The notes beneath the pieces are model-generated. The model worked only from the letters and a program-made list of their open reading frames with translations, had not been told where the DNA came from and ran no database searches. Positions 56,627-64,000 of a stretch of 64,000 nucleotides of DNA are shown in pieces. The stretch is taken from assembly GCF_003050615.1 (NCBI RefSeq), contig NZ_NWBU01000016.1, positions 1-64,000 on the forward strand, read 5' to 3'. A program made the translations under genes and the position numbers. This DNA is from Sphingomonas oleivorans (lineage in GTDB: Bacteria > Pseudomonadota > Alphaproteobacteria > Sphingomonadales > Sphingomonadaceae). The number at the start of each line of letters is the position of its first letter. Position 1 is the stretch's first letter.

Positions 56627-57284
56627 CGCCGATCATCGCCTCGTCGAAGCCGAGCGCCAGGAAAGACGCCGGTAGCGGTGCCACCGCGCGGATCGGCGGC
56701 TTGGTGCCACGCGGCAGCAGCAGGCATCGGGCATGGAGCAGCATCGCTCCACCCCGCCGGCCATAGACGGGATCGCCCGCTATAGGGAAACCCAGCCCGC
56801 TCGCGGCATGGACACGAAGCTGATGCGTCCGCCCCGTTTCCGGCGCGAAGTGGATCAGCGCGCGGCCATCTGCCACCGCCAGCCGCCGCCAGGCCGTGCG
56901 CGCCGGCTTGCCCTTCGCATCGGGTACGATTCGCCAGCCATCCTCCCGACTGCTGATCTTGGCGAGCGGCATGTCGATCAGGCCACCCTCCCCCTCCGGC
57001 ACGCCATCCACCACCGCGACATAATCCTTCTCGACCAGCCCGGCCTCGAATGCGGCGGCGAAGCGGCGATGCGTCTTGGGATTGCGCGCGAGCAGCAGGC
57101 AGCCCGACGTATCGCGATCGAGCCGGTGCACCGCGCTCGGCCAGCGCTGAAATCCGAAGCGCAGCGAATCGAGATGGTTTTCAAGGCTCAGGCCCCCGTC
57201 ACGGCCCGGCGTGACCGGCAATCCGGCCGGCTTGTCGATCACCATCGCCTCGGCATCGATGAACAGGACATGGTCGCTCAGCAT
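56613..57284 (-). CDS. RluA-family RNA pseudouridine synthase
   Basis: The 223 residues have the RluA catalytic motif HRLDRDTSG with Asp56 as nucleophile, and the later segments GRTHQLRVH and PIAGDPVYG. The protein lacks an S4 domain, as in RluA or TruC. The RNA target cannot be assigned from sequence alone. It is transcribed with arfB and msrC. Confidence 0.9.
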   Translation of the reverse strand: MLSDHVLFIDAEAMVIDKPAGLPVTPGRDGGLSLENHLDSLRFGFQRWPSAVHRLDRDTSGCLLLARNPKTHRRFAAAFEAGLVEKDYVAVVDGVPEGEGGLIDMPLAKISSREDGWRIVPDAKGKPARTAWRRLAVADGRALIHFAPETGRTHQLRVHAASGLGFPIAGDPVYGRRGGAMLLHARCLLLPRGTKPPIRAVAPLPASFLALGFDEAMIGDAQP

Positions 57285-57402
57285 CGGCCGGCCATGTCAC
57301 GGCGCATGGTTTCGCGCAATGCGCGTGGCCGGAACCGCCCTTTCCTCCGTGACCGGAAAGATCATGACTTTGATGAAACGTCCTGCCCGAGGTGAGAAAT
57401 GG

Positions 57403-57431
57403 GAGTCGGGCTCGCTTAAGATCGGCTTAAC
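57403..57431 (+). promoter_or_regulatory. ctrA regulatory region: GANTC site and full CtrA box
   Basis: A complete CtrA box, TTAAGATCGGCTTAAC (TTAA-N7-TTAAC), lies at 57416-57431, about 87 bases before the ctrA start. A GAGTC (GANTC, CcrM methylation) site lies 9 bases upstream of it at 57403-57407, and a TTAAC half site at 57447-57451. This layout fits CtrA autoregulation combined with methylation-dependent control, as in Caulobacter. Confidence 0.8.
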
Positions 57432-57517
57432 CTTTTACGTTGATGATTAACGTAATTACGTCGTACCTTGGATGTCGGCGCTCGTGCCGGCGACCGCCCT
57501 GGTAGAAAGGTCTAGCC

Positions 57518-58219
57518 ATGCGCGTGCTGCTGATCGAGGACGAGCCCACGACTGCGAAGAGCATCGAACTGATGCTCACCGCCGAGGGATTCAACGTCTA
57601 TACGACGGATCTGGGGGAAGAAGGCCTCGATCTGGGCAAGCTCTATGACTATGATCTGATCGCGCTCGACCTCAATCTGCCGGACATGCACGGCTATGAC
57701 GTGCTGAAGAAGCTGCGCGTCGCGCGCGTGCAGACGCCGGTGATGATCCTGTCGGGCATTTCCGAGATGGATTCCAAGGTGCGTGCGCTCGGCTTCGGCG
57801 CGGACGACTATCTCACCAAGCCCTTCCATCGCGAGGAGCTGATCGCCCGCATCCATGCGATCATCCGCCGCTCGAAGGGCCATAGCCAGTCGGTGATCCG
57901 CACCGGCAAGCTCGCGGTCAATCTCGACGCCAAGACGGTCGAGGTCGATGGCGCGCGCGTGCACCTGACGGGCAAGGAATATGCGATGCTCGAGCTGCTC
58001 TCGCTGCGCAAGGGCACCACGCTCACCAAGGAAATGTTCCTGAACCATCTTTATGGCGGGATGGACGAGCCGGAACTGAAGATCATCGACGTCTTCATCT
58101 GCAAGCTCCGCAAGAAGCTGAGCCTCGCCTGCGAGGGCGAAAATTATATCGAGACGGTCTGGGGCCGCGGCTATGTGCTCCGCGACGCCGAGGAAGTCGC
58201 CCCCGCGCGCGTCGCCTGA
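57518..58219 (+). CDS. ctrA: Cell-cycle response regulator CtrA
   Basis: CtrA is the OmpR-type master regulator of alphaproteobacterial cell cycle and motility. The 233 residues have the receiver domain with phosphoacceptor Asp51 (IALDLNLPD) and the highly conserved start [20 protein letters not shown]. The winged-helix DNA-binding domain ([20 protein letters not shown], then [10 protein letters not shown]) follows. The C-terminus ends PARVA; the typical degradation tail with terminal Ala-Ala is not seen. AGAAAGG 7 bases upstream supports the start. Confidence 0.96.
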   Translation: MRVLLIEDEPTTAKSIELMLTAEGFNVYTTDLGEEGLDLGKLYDYDLIALDLNLPDMHGYDVLKKLRVARVQTPVMILSGISEMDSKVRALGFGADDYLTKPFHREELIARIHAIIRRSKGHSQSVIRTGKLAVNLDAKTVEVDGARVHLTGKEYAMLELLSLRKGTTLTKEMFLNHLYGGMDEPELKIIDVFICKLRKKLSLACEGENYIETVWGRGYVLRDAEEVAPARVA

Positions 58220-58433
58220 TCGCGCGCCGCAGCAATCGGGATAGGCTGTAGGGGCGATAGCTCGGGCGGCCTCCTATGGCATTTCGCTGCCGATAACCGC
58301 AAATGACCGACCAGGCTCCGTTTCCCCTATCTGGCCAGACGCCCTAGACATACAGCGCACCAACGACAAACTCCGATCCACATCAGCCATTCTGGACGGA
58401 TGCGGCGCAGGCCGCGCAAAGGCGAGATTCCAG

Positions 58434-58868
58434 CTACAAATCCCGGCGATTCCGCAAGGCCATGTGAAGCGGCAGAACGTGGTTCCGTGTCAGCGGTGCC
58501 AAGCTCAGGCCGATGGTGGAGGATGGCTCTATCCAGGCAATTTCCTCGATCTCGGCCGCCGGCTTCACCTCCTCCGCGATATCGATCCGGAAGACTTCGG
58601 CCTCTACGGTCCAGCCAGGCTCGTTCGCGGCAGGCGCCGTGAAGCGGCCGATATGGACGGGCTCGGAGGGATGAACGACAAGGCCCAACTCCTCCTGCAA
58701 TTCGCGGACAAGGGCGGCAAGGGGCTCCTCATCCCGCTCGATCTTGCCTCCGGGCTGCATGAAGGCTGTGGTGCCGCGCTTCCGCACCAGGAGCGTATGA
58801 TCATGCTCATTGCACAGTAGCGCAGCAGCAATGCGGATGGTCGAAGGAACTCCAGCTTTCGCACTCAT
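58434..58868 (-). CDS. Nudix hydrolase
   Basis: From the ATG at 58868 this is 144 residues (MSAKAGVPSTIRIAAALLCN). The Nudix box GGKIERDEEPLAALVRELQE plus ELGL fits GX5EX7REUXEEXGU and binds the metal for cleaving nucleoside diphosphate derivatives. The start is uncertain: an ATG at 58880 and others further upstream are in frame, but none has a good ribosome-binding site and the extra sequence is not Nudix-like. The substrate is unknown. Confidence 0.8.
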   Translation of the reverse strand: MSAKAGVPSTIRIAAALLCNEHDHTLLVRKRGTTAFMQPGGKIERDEEPLAALVRELQEELGLVVHPSEPVHIGRFTAPAANEPGWTVEAEVFRIDIAEEVKPAAEIEEIAWIEPSSTIGLSLAPLTRNHVLPLHMALRNRRDL

Positions 58869-59133
58869 GGCATCGAACATAGCGGCTCGTCTGCGGGTGA
58901 GAAATGCCTGCATCCCATCCTTCCTGACTCTTGAGAGCATCGCCACCTCCTGCGCCTCCGCATCCATGCTCTGAGCCCGTTCAACGGATGCCCTTTCCAT
59001 TGGCCCGCCCAGACTTTTTCGTTCCGGCAAGAATCCGGCGAAAGAGTTGCAGATCCGCCGCGCTGCCCCCTTGTGCGGCTCCATAAAGAATTGCAGTCTC
59101 CCCCAGTCACTCCGGCCTATCCAAAGGAGCCTA

Positions 59134-60594
59134 ATGTCAGCCAACCGCGCTTTCGACGAGATCTGGGGGATGGACGAAGGCCATGGCGGACGCCCCGAAT
59201 TCACCGAATTGGCCGACTGGATAAGGAATACACCTCCCGCCGAGCTGGAACGGCGGCAGCAGGCGGCGGAGGCTGCCTTCCGACAACTTGGCATCACCTT
59301 CGCCGTCTATGGCGAAGAGGAGAGTTCCGAGCGGATCATCCCCTTCGACATCGTGCCCCGCATCTTCACCGCGAAGGAATGGGCGCATCTATCCGAAGGG
59401 CTCGTGCAGCGGGTCGAGGCGATCAATGCCTTCCTTGCGGACATTTATGGTGAACGGAAGATTTTGGACGACGGCGTCCTCCCACCCGAACTGATCCTCG
59501 CAAATCCCCAATTTCGCGGCATATTGGCCGGGCAGCGGCCACCCCACGGCATCTTCGCCCATATTTGCGGCATCGATCTGGTCCGGACCGGACCAAAAGA
59601 TTTTTTCGTTCTCGAGGATAATGCGCGCACGCCGTCGGGCGTGTCCTACATGCTCGAAAATCGCGAGGCGATGCTGCGCCTCTGCCCCGAACTGTTCGAG
59701 AAGTTCCGCGTCCGCCATGTCGATAATTATACCGACATGCTGCTTGAGACGATGTGCTCGGTGGCGCCCAACGGCGCCCGCAGCCAGCCGGTCTGCGTGC
59801 TGCTGACCCCCGGCCATTTCAATTCGGCCTTTTACGAGCACAGCTTCCTTGCCGATTCGATGGGGATCGAGCTGGTCGAGGCGGCCGATCTGGAGGTGGA
59901 CGACGATTTCGTCTGGATGCGGACGATCGAGGGCCGCGTGAAGGTAGACGTGATCTACCGCCGGATCGACGATGATTATATCGATCCTCTGATCTTCCGC
60001 CCGGATTCGATGCTCGGCGTGCCGGGGCTGATCGCGGCCTATCTGGCCGGCAATGTCGCGCTGGTGAATGCGCCCGGCACGGGCATCGCCGACGACAAGG
60101 CGATCTACAGCTACATGCCCGAGATCGTTCGCTATTATTCGGGCGGCGAGGCCAAGCTGCCCAATGTCGAGACGTGGCGCTGCCGTGAGCCCGAGGCTCT
60201 CAAATATACGCTCGACAATCTGGAGAAGCTGGTCGTCAAGCTGGTCGACGGATCGGGCGGCTATGGCATGCTCGTGGGACCCACCGCGACGAAGCAGCAG
60301 ATCGAGAATTTCCGCGCCGCGCTGATCGCCGAGCCACATCGCTATATCGCCCAGCCGACGCTCGCGCTTTCCACCGTGCCGACGCTCACCGAAAAGGGTG
60401 TGGCGCCGCGCCATGTCGATTTCCGGCCCTTCGTCCTATCCGGCGCGGAAGGGGTTCAGATCGTCCCGGGCGGGCTCACCCGCGTCGCGCTGCGCGAAGG
60501 ATCGCTGGTGGTGAATTCCAGCCAGGGCGGCGGCACCAAGGACAGCCTGATCCTCCGTGAAACGGCGGAAGATGCGGCGGGAGGGCAAGGCTGA
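59134..60594 (+). CDS. Circularly permuted ATP-grasp (type 2) protein
   Basis: The 486-residue protein belongs to the DUF404/DUF407 circularly permuted ATP-grasp family: FDIVPRIFTAKEWAHLSEGL, LEDNARTPSGVSYMLENRE, KVDVIYRRIDDDYIDPL and VVKLVDGSGGYGML are all characteristic. Such enzymes are thought to make peptide-like amide bonds. AAGGAG lies just upstream of the ATG at 59134. It heads a four-gene operon with the alpha-E protein, a transglutaminase-like protein and Anbu. Confidence 0.92.
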   Translation: MSANRAFDEIWGMDEGHGGRPEFTELADWIRNTPPAELERRQQAAEAAFRQLGITFAVYGEEESSERIIPFDIVPRIFTAKEWAHLSEGLVQRVEAINAFLADIYGERKILDDGVLPPELILANPQFRGILAGQRPPHGIFAHICGIDLVRTGPKDFFVLEDNARTPSGVSYMLENREAMLRLCPELFEKFRVRHVDNYTDMLLETMCSVAPNGARSQPVCVLLTPGHFNSAFYEHSFLADSMGIELVEAADLEVDDDFVWMRTIEGRVKVDVIYRRIDDDYIDPLIFRPDSMLGVPGLIAAYLAGNVALVNAPGTGIADDKAIYSYMPEIVRYYSGGEAKLPNVETWRCREPEALKYTLDNLEKLVVKLVDGSGGYGMLVGPTATKQQIENFRAALIAEPHRYIAQPTLALSTVPTLTEKGVAPRHVDFRPFVLSGAEGVQIVPGGLTRVALREGSLVVNSSQGGGTKDSLILRETAEDAAGGQG

Positions 60595-61529
60595 TGCTCT
60601 CACGCACGGCAACCTCGCTCTACTGGATCGGCCGCTATGTCGAGCGGGCCGAATTCACCGCGCGGCTGATCGAGGCGACCGTCCGGCTCGACGCGCTCTC
60701 CCCCCGCCCGGCAGGCCAGGCCGCCTGGGAAAGCGCGCTGCTCGTGGCCGCGGCCGATCATGAGTTCAACGCCACGGGCGAGCCCAAGACGCCCGCCAAT
60801 GTCAGCCGCTATCTGACCTTGTCCCAAGCCAATCCCAGCTCGATCCGATCCTGCCTGGATGCGGCGCGCTCCAATGCCCGGGCGGTGCGCACCGCGCTTT
60901 CGCGCGATGCCTGGGAAGCGATCAACCGTGCCTGGCTGGGCCTGCGCGGCCGCGTGAACACAGGCGGCAGCCAGGCGACGCTGGCGCTGGTCGAATCGAT
61001 CCGCGCCGAGGCGCGTGGCTTCGAGGGCGCGCTGCACCGGATGCTGCGCAACGAGGCCTATAGCTTCATCAGCCTGGGCGCCGCGATCGAGCGTGCGGAC
61101 AATACGGCCCGGCTGATCGACGTGAAATATCATCTGCTGCTGCCCGAAGGGGAGAAGGTCGGCGGGCTGGTCGATCGCGACCAGTGGACGACGATCCTGC
61201 ACACCGTCTCCGCCAATACCGCCTATCGCTGGCTCTATCGCGACGGGCTGAAACCCTGGCTGGTGGCGGACCTGCTGATCCTGCGGCCGGAACTGCCCCG
61301 CTCGCTGCTCGCCTCGTCGGAGGAGGTCGTCACCCATCTCGGCTATATCGGCAAGCGCACCGGGCTTCAGGGCGAGGCGGACCGGCTCGCCCGCCAGCGC
61401 CACATGATGCTCGGCCGCGCCTCGATCGACGGTATATTCGGGCGCGGGCTGCACGAATATCTGACCAGCTTCATCGTCGAAAATGCGCGACTCGATCGCG
61501 CCATCGGCAAGCAGTTCCGTTTCGGGTAA
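60594..61529 (+). CDS. Alpha-E domain protein (DUF403)
   Basis: The 311-residue, all-helical protein starts LSRTATSLYWIGRYVERAEF, the signature of the alpha-E family, with the second conserved block FISLGAAIERADNTARLIDV. Its biochemical role is unknown. The family occurs next to type 2 ATP-grasp and transglutaminase genes. It is coupled to the preceding gene by a TGATG overlap. Confidence 0.92.
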   Translation: MLSRTATSLYWIGRYVERAEFTARLIEATVRLDALSPRPAGQAAWESALLVAAADHEFNATGEPKTPANVSRYLTLSQANPSSIRSCLDAARSNARAVRTALSRDAWEAINRAWLGLRGRVNTGGSQATLALVESIRAEARGFEGALHRMLRNEAYSFISLGAAIERADNTARLIDVKYHLLLPEGEKVGGLVDRDQWTTILHTVSANTAYRWLYRDGLKPWLVADLLILRPELPRSLLASSEEVVTHLGYIGKRTGLQGEADRLARQRHMMLGRASIDGIFGRGLHEYLTSFIVENARLDRAIGKQFRFG

Positions 61530-61538
61530 AATGCGGAC

Positions 61539-62372
61539 ATGCGCCTCTTCGTCCATCATCGCACCGAATATCGCTTCAGCGAACCGCAGCAGCGCGTAGT
61601 CCAGCTCCTCCGGCTGACGCCGGGCAGCCATGAGGGCCAGAATGTCGTCGACTGGCATATCGACGTGGCCTGCGACGCGCGGCTGAAACGCTCGCGCGAC
61701 GGCTATGGCAATGAAGTGACGATGCTCTATGTCGATGGCCCGATCGAGCGGATCGGCCTGACCGTGACGGGCGAAGTGCTGACGATCGATCGCGCGGGGC
61801 TGGTTTCCGGCACGCCCGAGCCGCTCCCGCCGGTCTTCTTCACCCAGACGACCGCACTCACCGCGCCTTGCTCCGCGATCCGGGATTTCGCGCATGGCAT
61901 CGAAGCTGCAGGCGGGAACGCGCTCGATCGCATCCATCGGCTGAACCACGCGCTTTACGAATATCTGCAATTCGGCCCGCGACACGACAGCGCCGATCGC
62001 ACCGCCGCCGAGACGTTCGAGGCGGGCAATGGGGTGTGCCGCGATTTCGCCCATGTCTTCATCGCCGCGGCGCGCCTGATCGGCTTTCCGGCGCGCTATG
62101 TCTCGGGCCATTTCTACCGCCCGGAAACGGAGGCTGCGGAATATAACAGCGCCCATGGCTGGGCGGAGGCCTATGTCGAGGATTATGGCTGGATCGCCTT
62201 CGATCCCGCCAATGACATCTGCCCGCACGATGCCTATGTGCGCGTCGCGACCGGGCTCGACTATCGCGACGCCGCGCCCGTTTCCGGGCAGCGTGTCGGC
62301 GGCGGGCATGAATTGCTGGAGATCGGCGTCCGCGTCGGCCTATCGCAGACGCAGATACAGACACAGAGCTGA
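61539..62372 (+). CDS. Transglutaminase-like cysteine protease family protein
   Basis: The 277 residues have a bacterial transglutaminase-like N-terminal domain (residues 1-90) and a transglutaminase core with an intact triad: Cys167 (AGNGVCRDFAH), His206 (NSAHGWAEA) and Asp222 (WIAFDPAND). No signal peptide is present, so it is cytosolic. Such proteins may hydrolyse or form isopeptide-like bonds, consistent with a partnership with the ATP-grasp enzyme (inference). The gene lies 9 bases after the alpha-E gene. Confidence 0.92.
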   Translation: MRLFVHHRTEYRFSEPQQRVVQLLRLTPGSHEGQNVVDWHIDVACDARLKRSRDGYGNEVTMLYVDGPIERIGLTVTGEVLTIDRAGLVSGTPEPLPPVFFTQTTALTAPCSAIRDFAHGIEAAGGNALDRIHRLNHALYEYLQFGPRHDSADRTAAETFEAGNGVCRDFAHVFIAAARLIGFPARYVSGHFYRPETEAAEYNSAHGWAEAYVEDYGWIAFDPANDICPHDAYVRVATGLDYRDAAPVSGQRVGGGHELLEIGVRVGLSQTQIQTQS

Positions 62373-62384
62373 GGCCGGCGCGCC

Positions 62385-63173
62385 ATGACCTATTGTGTCG
62401 GCATACTCGTCCGTGACGGGCTGATCATGGTCGCCGACACGCGCACCAATGCCGGCATCGACAATATCTCCGTCTATCGGAAGCTGCACATATTGGCGGA
62501 GAGCGAGGATCGGCTGATCGTCTGCGCCAGCGCGGGCAATCTTTCGATCGCCCAATCGGTGCTGGGGCAGCTCGGCGAGGGGTTGCCGCCGCTCGAGGTG
62601 GGTGATCCCCCGCGCCGGATGAGCGACGTGCCGACCATGTTCCGCGCGGCCCAATTGGTGGGAGAAGCGGTGATGGGCGTCGGGCGCGAGCTCGGCCCGG
62701 CGCTCCATTCCGCCAATGTCGATGCCGGCATCGCCTTCCTGGTCGGCGGCAGGATCGGCAATAGTCCGCTGGCGCTCTATCTGGTCTATGAAGCGGGCAA
62801 TTTCATCGAATGCCTGCCCGACTGCCCCTTCCTCCAGATCGGCGCGACTCAATATGGCAAGCCGATTCTCGATCGCGCGCTGCGTTATGACACGCCGCTC
62901 GACGAGGCGATGAAGGTGGCGCTGATCTCCTTCGATTCGACGATCCGCTCGAACCTGTCGGTCGGGCTGCCGCTCGACCTGATCGCCATCCCGACGGACA
63001 GAAGCCGCCCCGTGATCCGTCGGCGGATCGAGACGGACGATATTTATTTCCGCGATCTTTCCGCGCGCTGGTCGATGCTGCTCCAGGAATCGCGCGCCAC
63101 CATCCCCGATCCTCCCTTCATGGCGGAACTCAGCACTCGAGCGGTGCCGACTATAACAGGGAATAAGGGCTGA
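62385..63173 (+). CDS. anbu: Proteasome-like peptidase Anbu (BPH)
   Basis: The 262 residues begin MTYCVGILVRDGLIMVADTR, the Anbu/HslV-like start in which Thr2 becomes the N-terminal nucleophile after Met removal. The TNAGIDNIS and ASAGNLSIAQ segments are typical of this proteasome homologue. Anbu assembles into open rings or helices in studied bacteria. The operon context with ATP-grasp, alpha-E and transglutaminase genes is the known Anbu neighbourhood. The natural substrate is not known. It follows the transglutaminase gene after 12 bases. Confidence 0.92.
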   Translation: MTYCVGILVRDGLIMVADTRTNAGIDNISVYRKLHILAESEDRLIVCASAGNLSIAQSVLGQLGEGLPPLEVGDPPRRMSDVPTMFRAAQLVGEAVMGVGRELGPALHSANVDAGIAFLVGGRIGNSPLALYLVYEAGNFIECLPDCPFLQIGATQYGKPILDRALRYDTPLDEAMKVALISFDSTIRSNLSVGLPLDLIAIPTDRSRPVIRRRIETDDIYFRDLSARWSMLLQESRATIPDPPFMAELSTRAVPTITGNKG

Positions 63174-63210
63174 TCCCGCTCCTCAGCGGCCAGCCTTCAG
63201 CCGCCAGCCC

Positions 63211-64000
63211 TTAGCGGAAAGTAGGGAATTTGGCGGAGCCCAGCGGTGGCGCTTCGACCGCCTCGTCGATCGCCGGATCGAAGCGGCGCCAGCCTCCCGG
63301 CCCGAGCCGCTCGATCGGCTTGAAGCGGACCTTATACTGCATCCGCGCCGATCCCTTCACCCAATAGCCGAGATAGACATAGGGCAGCTTCGCCGCGGCG
63401 GCGCGGACGATATGATCGACGATGATGAAGGTACCGAGCCCCGGACGTTTCGGATCGTTCGGCTCGAAGAAGCTGTAGACCATCGACAGCCCGTCGGACT
63501 GATGGTCGGTCAAGCAGGCGCCGACCAGCCGGCCCGGGCGGCCGTTCACCGAAGGCTCGCGATATTCGACGACATAGGTGTTGACCGGGGTCTGCTCGAC
63601 CATGTCGGCGAAATCCATCTCGTCCATGTCCGCCATGCCGCCACCGGGATGGCGTGCGGCGAGATAGCGGCGCAGCAGCGCGAACTGCTCCTCGGTGGTC
63701 CAGGGCTTGCAGGCGGTGACGACCAGATCGGAATGGCGGCGCAGCAGCTTGCGCTGGCTGGCGTTCGGCCGAAACTCCTGCGACAGGACGCGGACCGAGA
63801 CGCAGGCCTGACATTCGGAACAGCTCGGCCGATAGGCGACGCCCTGGCTGCGGCGAAAGCCGATTCGCCCCAATGCGTCGTTAAGCTCGCCCGCATGCGG
63901 GCCCGATAGCTCCGTGAAGACCTTCCGTTCCGTCTTGCCCGGCAGATAGGGGCATGGCGACGGAGTCGTCACGAAAAAGCGCGGGAATCTGAACTGCGCG
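63211..64000 (-). CDS. bpt: Aminoacyl-tRNA-protein transferase Ate/Bpt (5' end outside window)
   Basis: The frame covers about 260 residues and runs off the right edge, since in-frame codons upstream of the apparent GTG at 63972 read AQFRFPRFF, which fits the family N-terminus. The [19 protein letters not shown] block and the Cys pair region [16 protein letters not shown] are conserved, as is the C-terminal [20 protein letters not shown]. It adds Leu or Arg to the N-terminus of proteins and feeds the N-degron pathway. The short length fits the Bpt (Leu on Asp/Glu) type; Ate function cannot be excluded. Confidence 0.93.
   Translation of the reverse strand, partial: AQFRFPRFFVTTPSPCPYLPGKTERKVFTELSGPHAGELNDALGRIGFRRSQGVAYRPSCSECQACVSVRVLSQEFRPNASQRKLLRRHSDLVVTACKPWTTEEQFALLRRYLAARHPGGGMADMDEMDFADMVEQTPVNTYVVEYREPSVNGRPGRLVGACLTDHQSDGLSMVYSFFEPNDPKRPGLGTFIIVDHIVRAAAAKLPYVYLGYWVKGSARMQYKVRFKPIERLGPGGWRRFDPAIDEAVEAPPLGSAKFPTFR

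Noticed and set aside
63174-63215. Short tandem CAGCGGCCAGCC-type repeats after anbu
   Set aside because: Only two to three imperfect units over about 35 bases, insufficient to call an array.

Overview
The window looks like a chromosomal segment of a Sphingomonadales (Sphingomonadaceae-type) alphaproteobacterium. The reasons are a GC-rich sequence, a CtrA cell-cycle regulator preceded by a full CtrA box, a str-S10-spc-alpha ribosomal run that lacks rpmJ, infA and rpsD (the alphaproteobacterial pattern as I recall it), and several palindromic intergenic repeats of the kind I know from sphingomonads.

Layout. 1-202: the 3' end of a type I-secreted, serralysin-like protein. 247-17712: a flagellar cluster. 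It has a lytic transglycosylase, then a long minus-strand operon flgBCDEFGHIJKL-motAB (11.9 to 1.4 kb), then plus-strand genes: a second MotA/MotB-like pair, flgA, flgM, a FlgN-like gene, flhA and fliA. Two sigma-54 promoters match the consensus exactly, in front of flgB and flhA, and two tandem dyads lie upstream of the flgB promoter. FlgM with FliA supplies the late checkpoint. A ~100 bp direct repeat lies at each end of the cluster.

17.9-24.3 kb: an accessory island between fliA and the 3' end of guaA. It holds a Phd/VapC toxin-antitoxin pair, a DUF3883 nuclease-like gene with an apparent early stop, a Cys-rich remnant, a cytosolic trypsin-like peptidase, an HNH protein, a three-gene module (sigma-70-like protein, acidic protein, ImmA/IrrE protease), and two small proteins (DUF2188 and an internally duplicated 70-residue protein). 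No integrase or transposase is visible.

24.6-29.7 kb: guaA, a soluble chemoreceptor-like protein with its signalling hairpin at the N-terminus, and a periplasmic prolyl oligopeptidase.

29.7-49.7 kb: the ribosomal superoperon on the minus strand, rpsL-rpsG-fusA-tuf-rpsJ-rplCDWB-rpsS-rplV-rpsC-rplP-rpmC-rpsQ-rplNXE-rpsNH-rplFR-rpsE-rpmD-rplO-secY-adk-(SRPBCC gene)-rpsMK-rpoA-rplQ. Good sigma-70 type promoters precede rpsL and rpsM. Terminator-like hairpins lie after tuf, between rpsJ and rplC, in the rpsM leader and after rplQ. Ribosomal protein S12 carries Arg at position 88, a known streptomycin-resistance residue.

49.8-58.9 kb: an exported amidohydrolase, a PAP2 phosphatase, pyruvate dehydrogenase E2 with a YciA-like thioesterase and dihydrolipoyl dehydrogenase, a UspA protein, msrC, arfB, an RluA-type pseudouridine synthase, ctrA and a Nudix hydrolase. 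A MITE-like element between usp and msrC provides the stop codons of both convergent genes. 59.1-63.2 kb: a four-gene operon of ATP-grasp, alpha-E, transglutaminase and the proteasome homologue Anbu. 63.2 kb to the end: a partial Ate/Bpt aminoacyl-tRNA-protein transferase.
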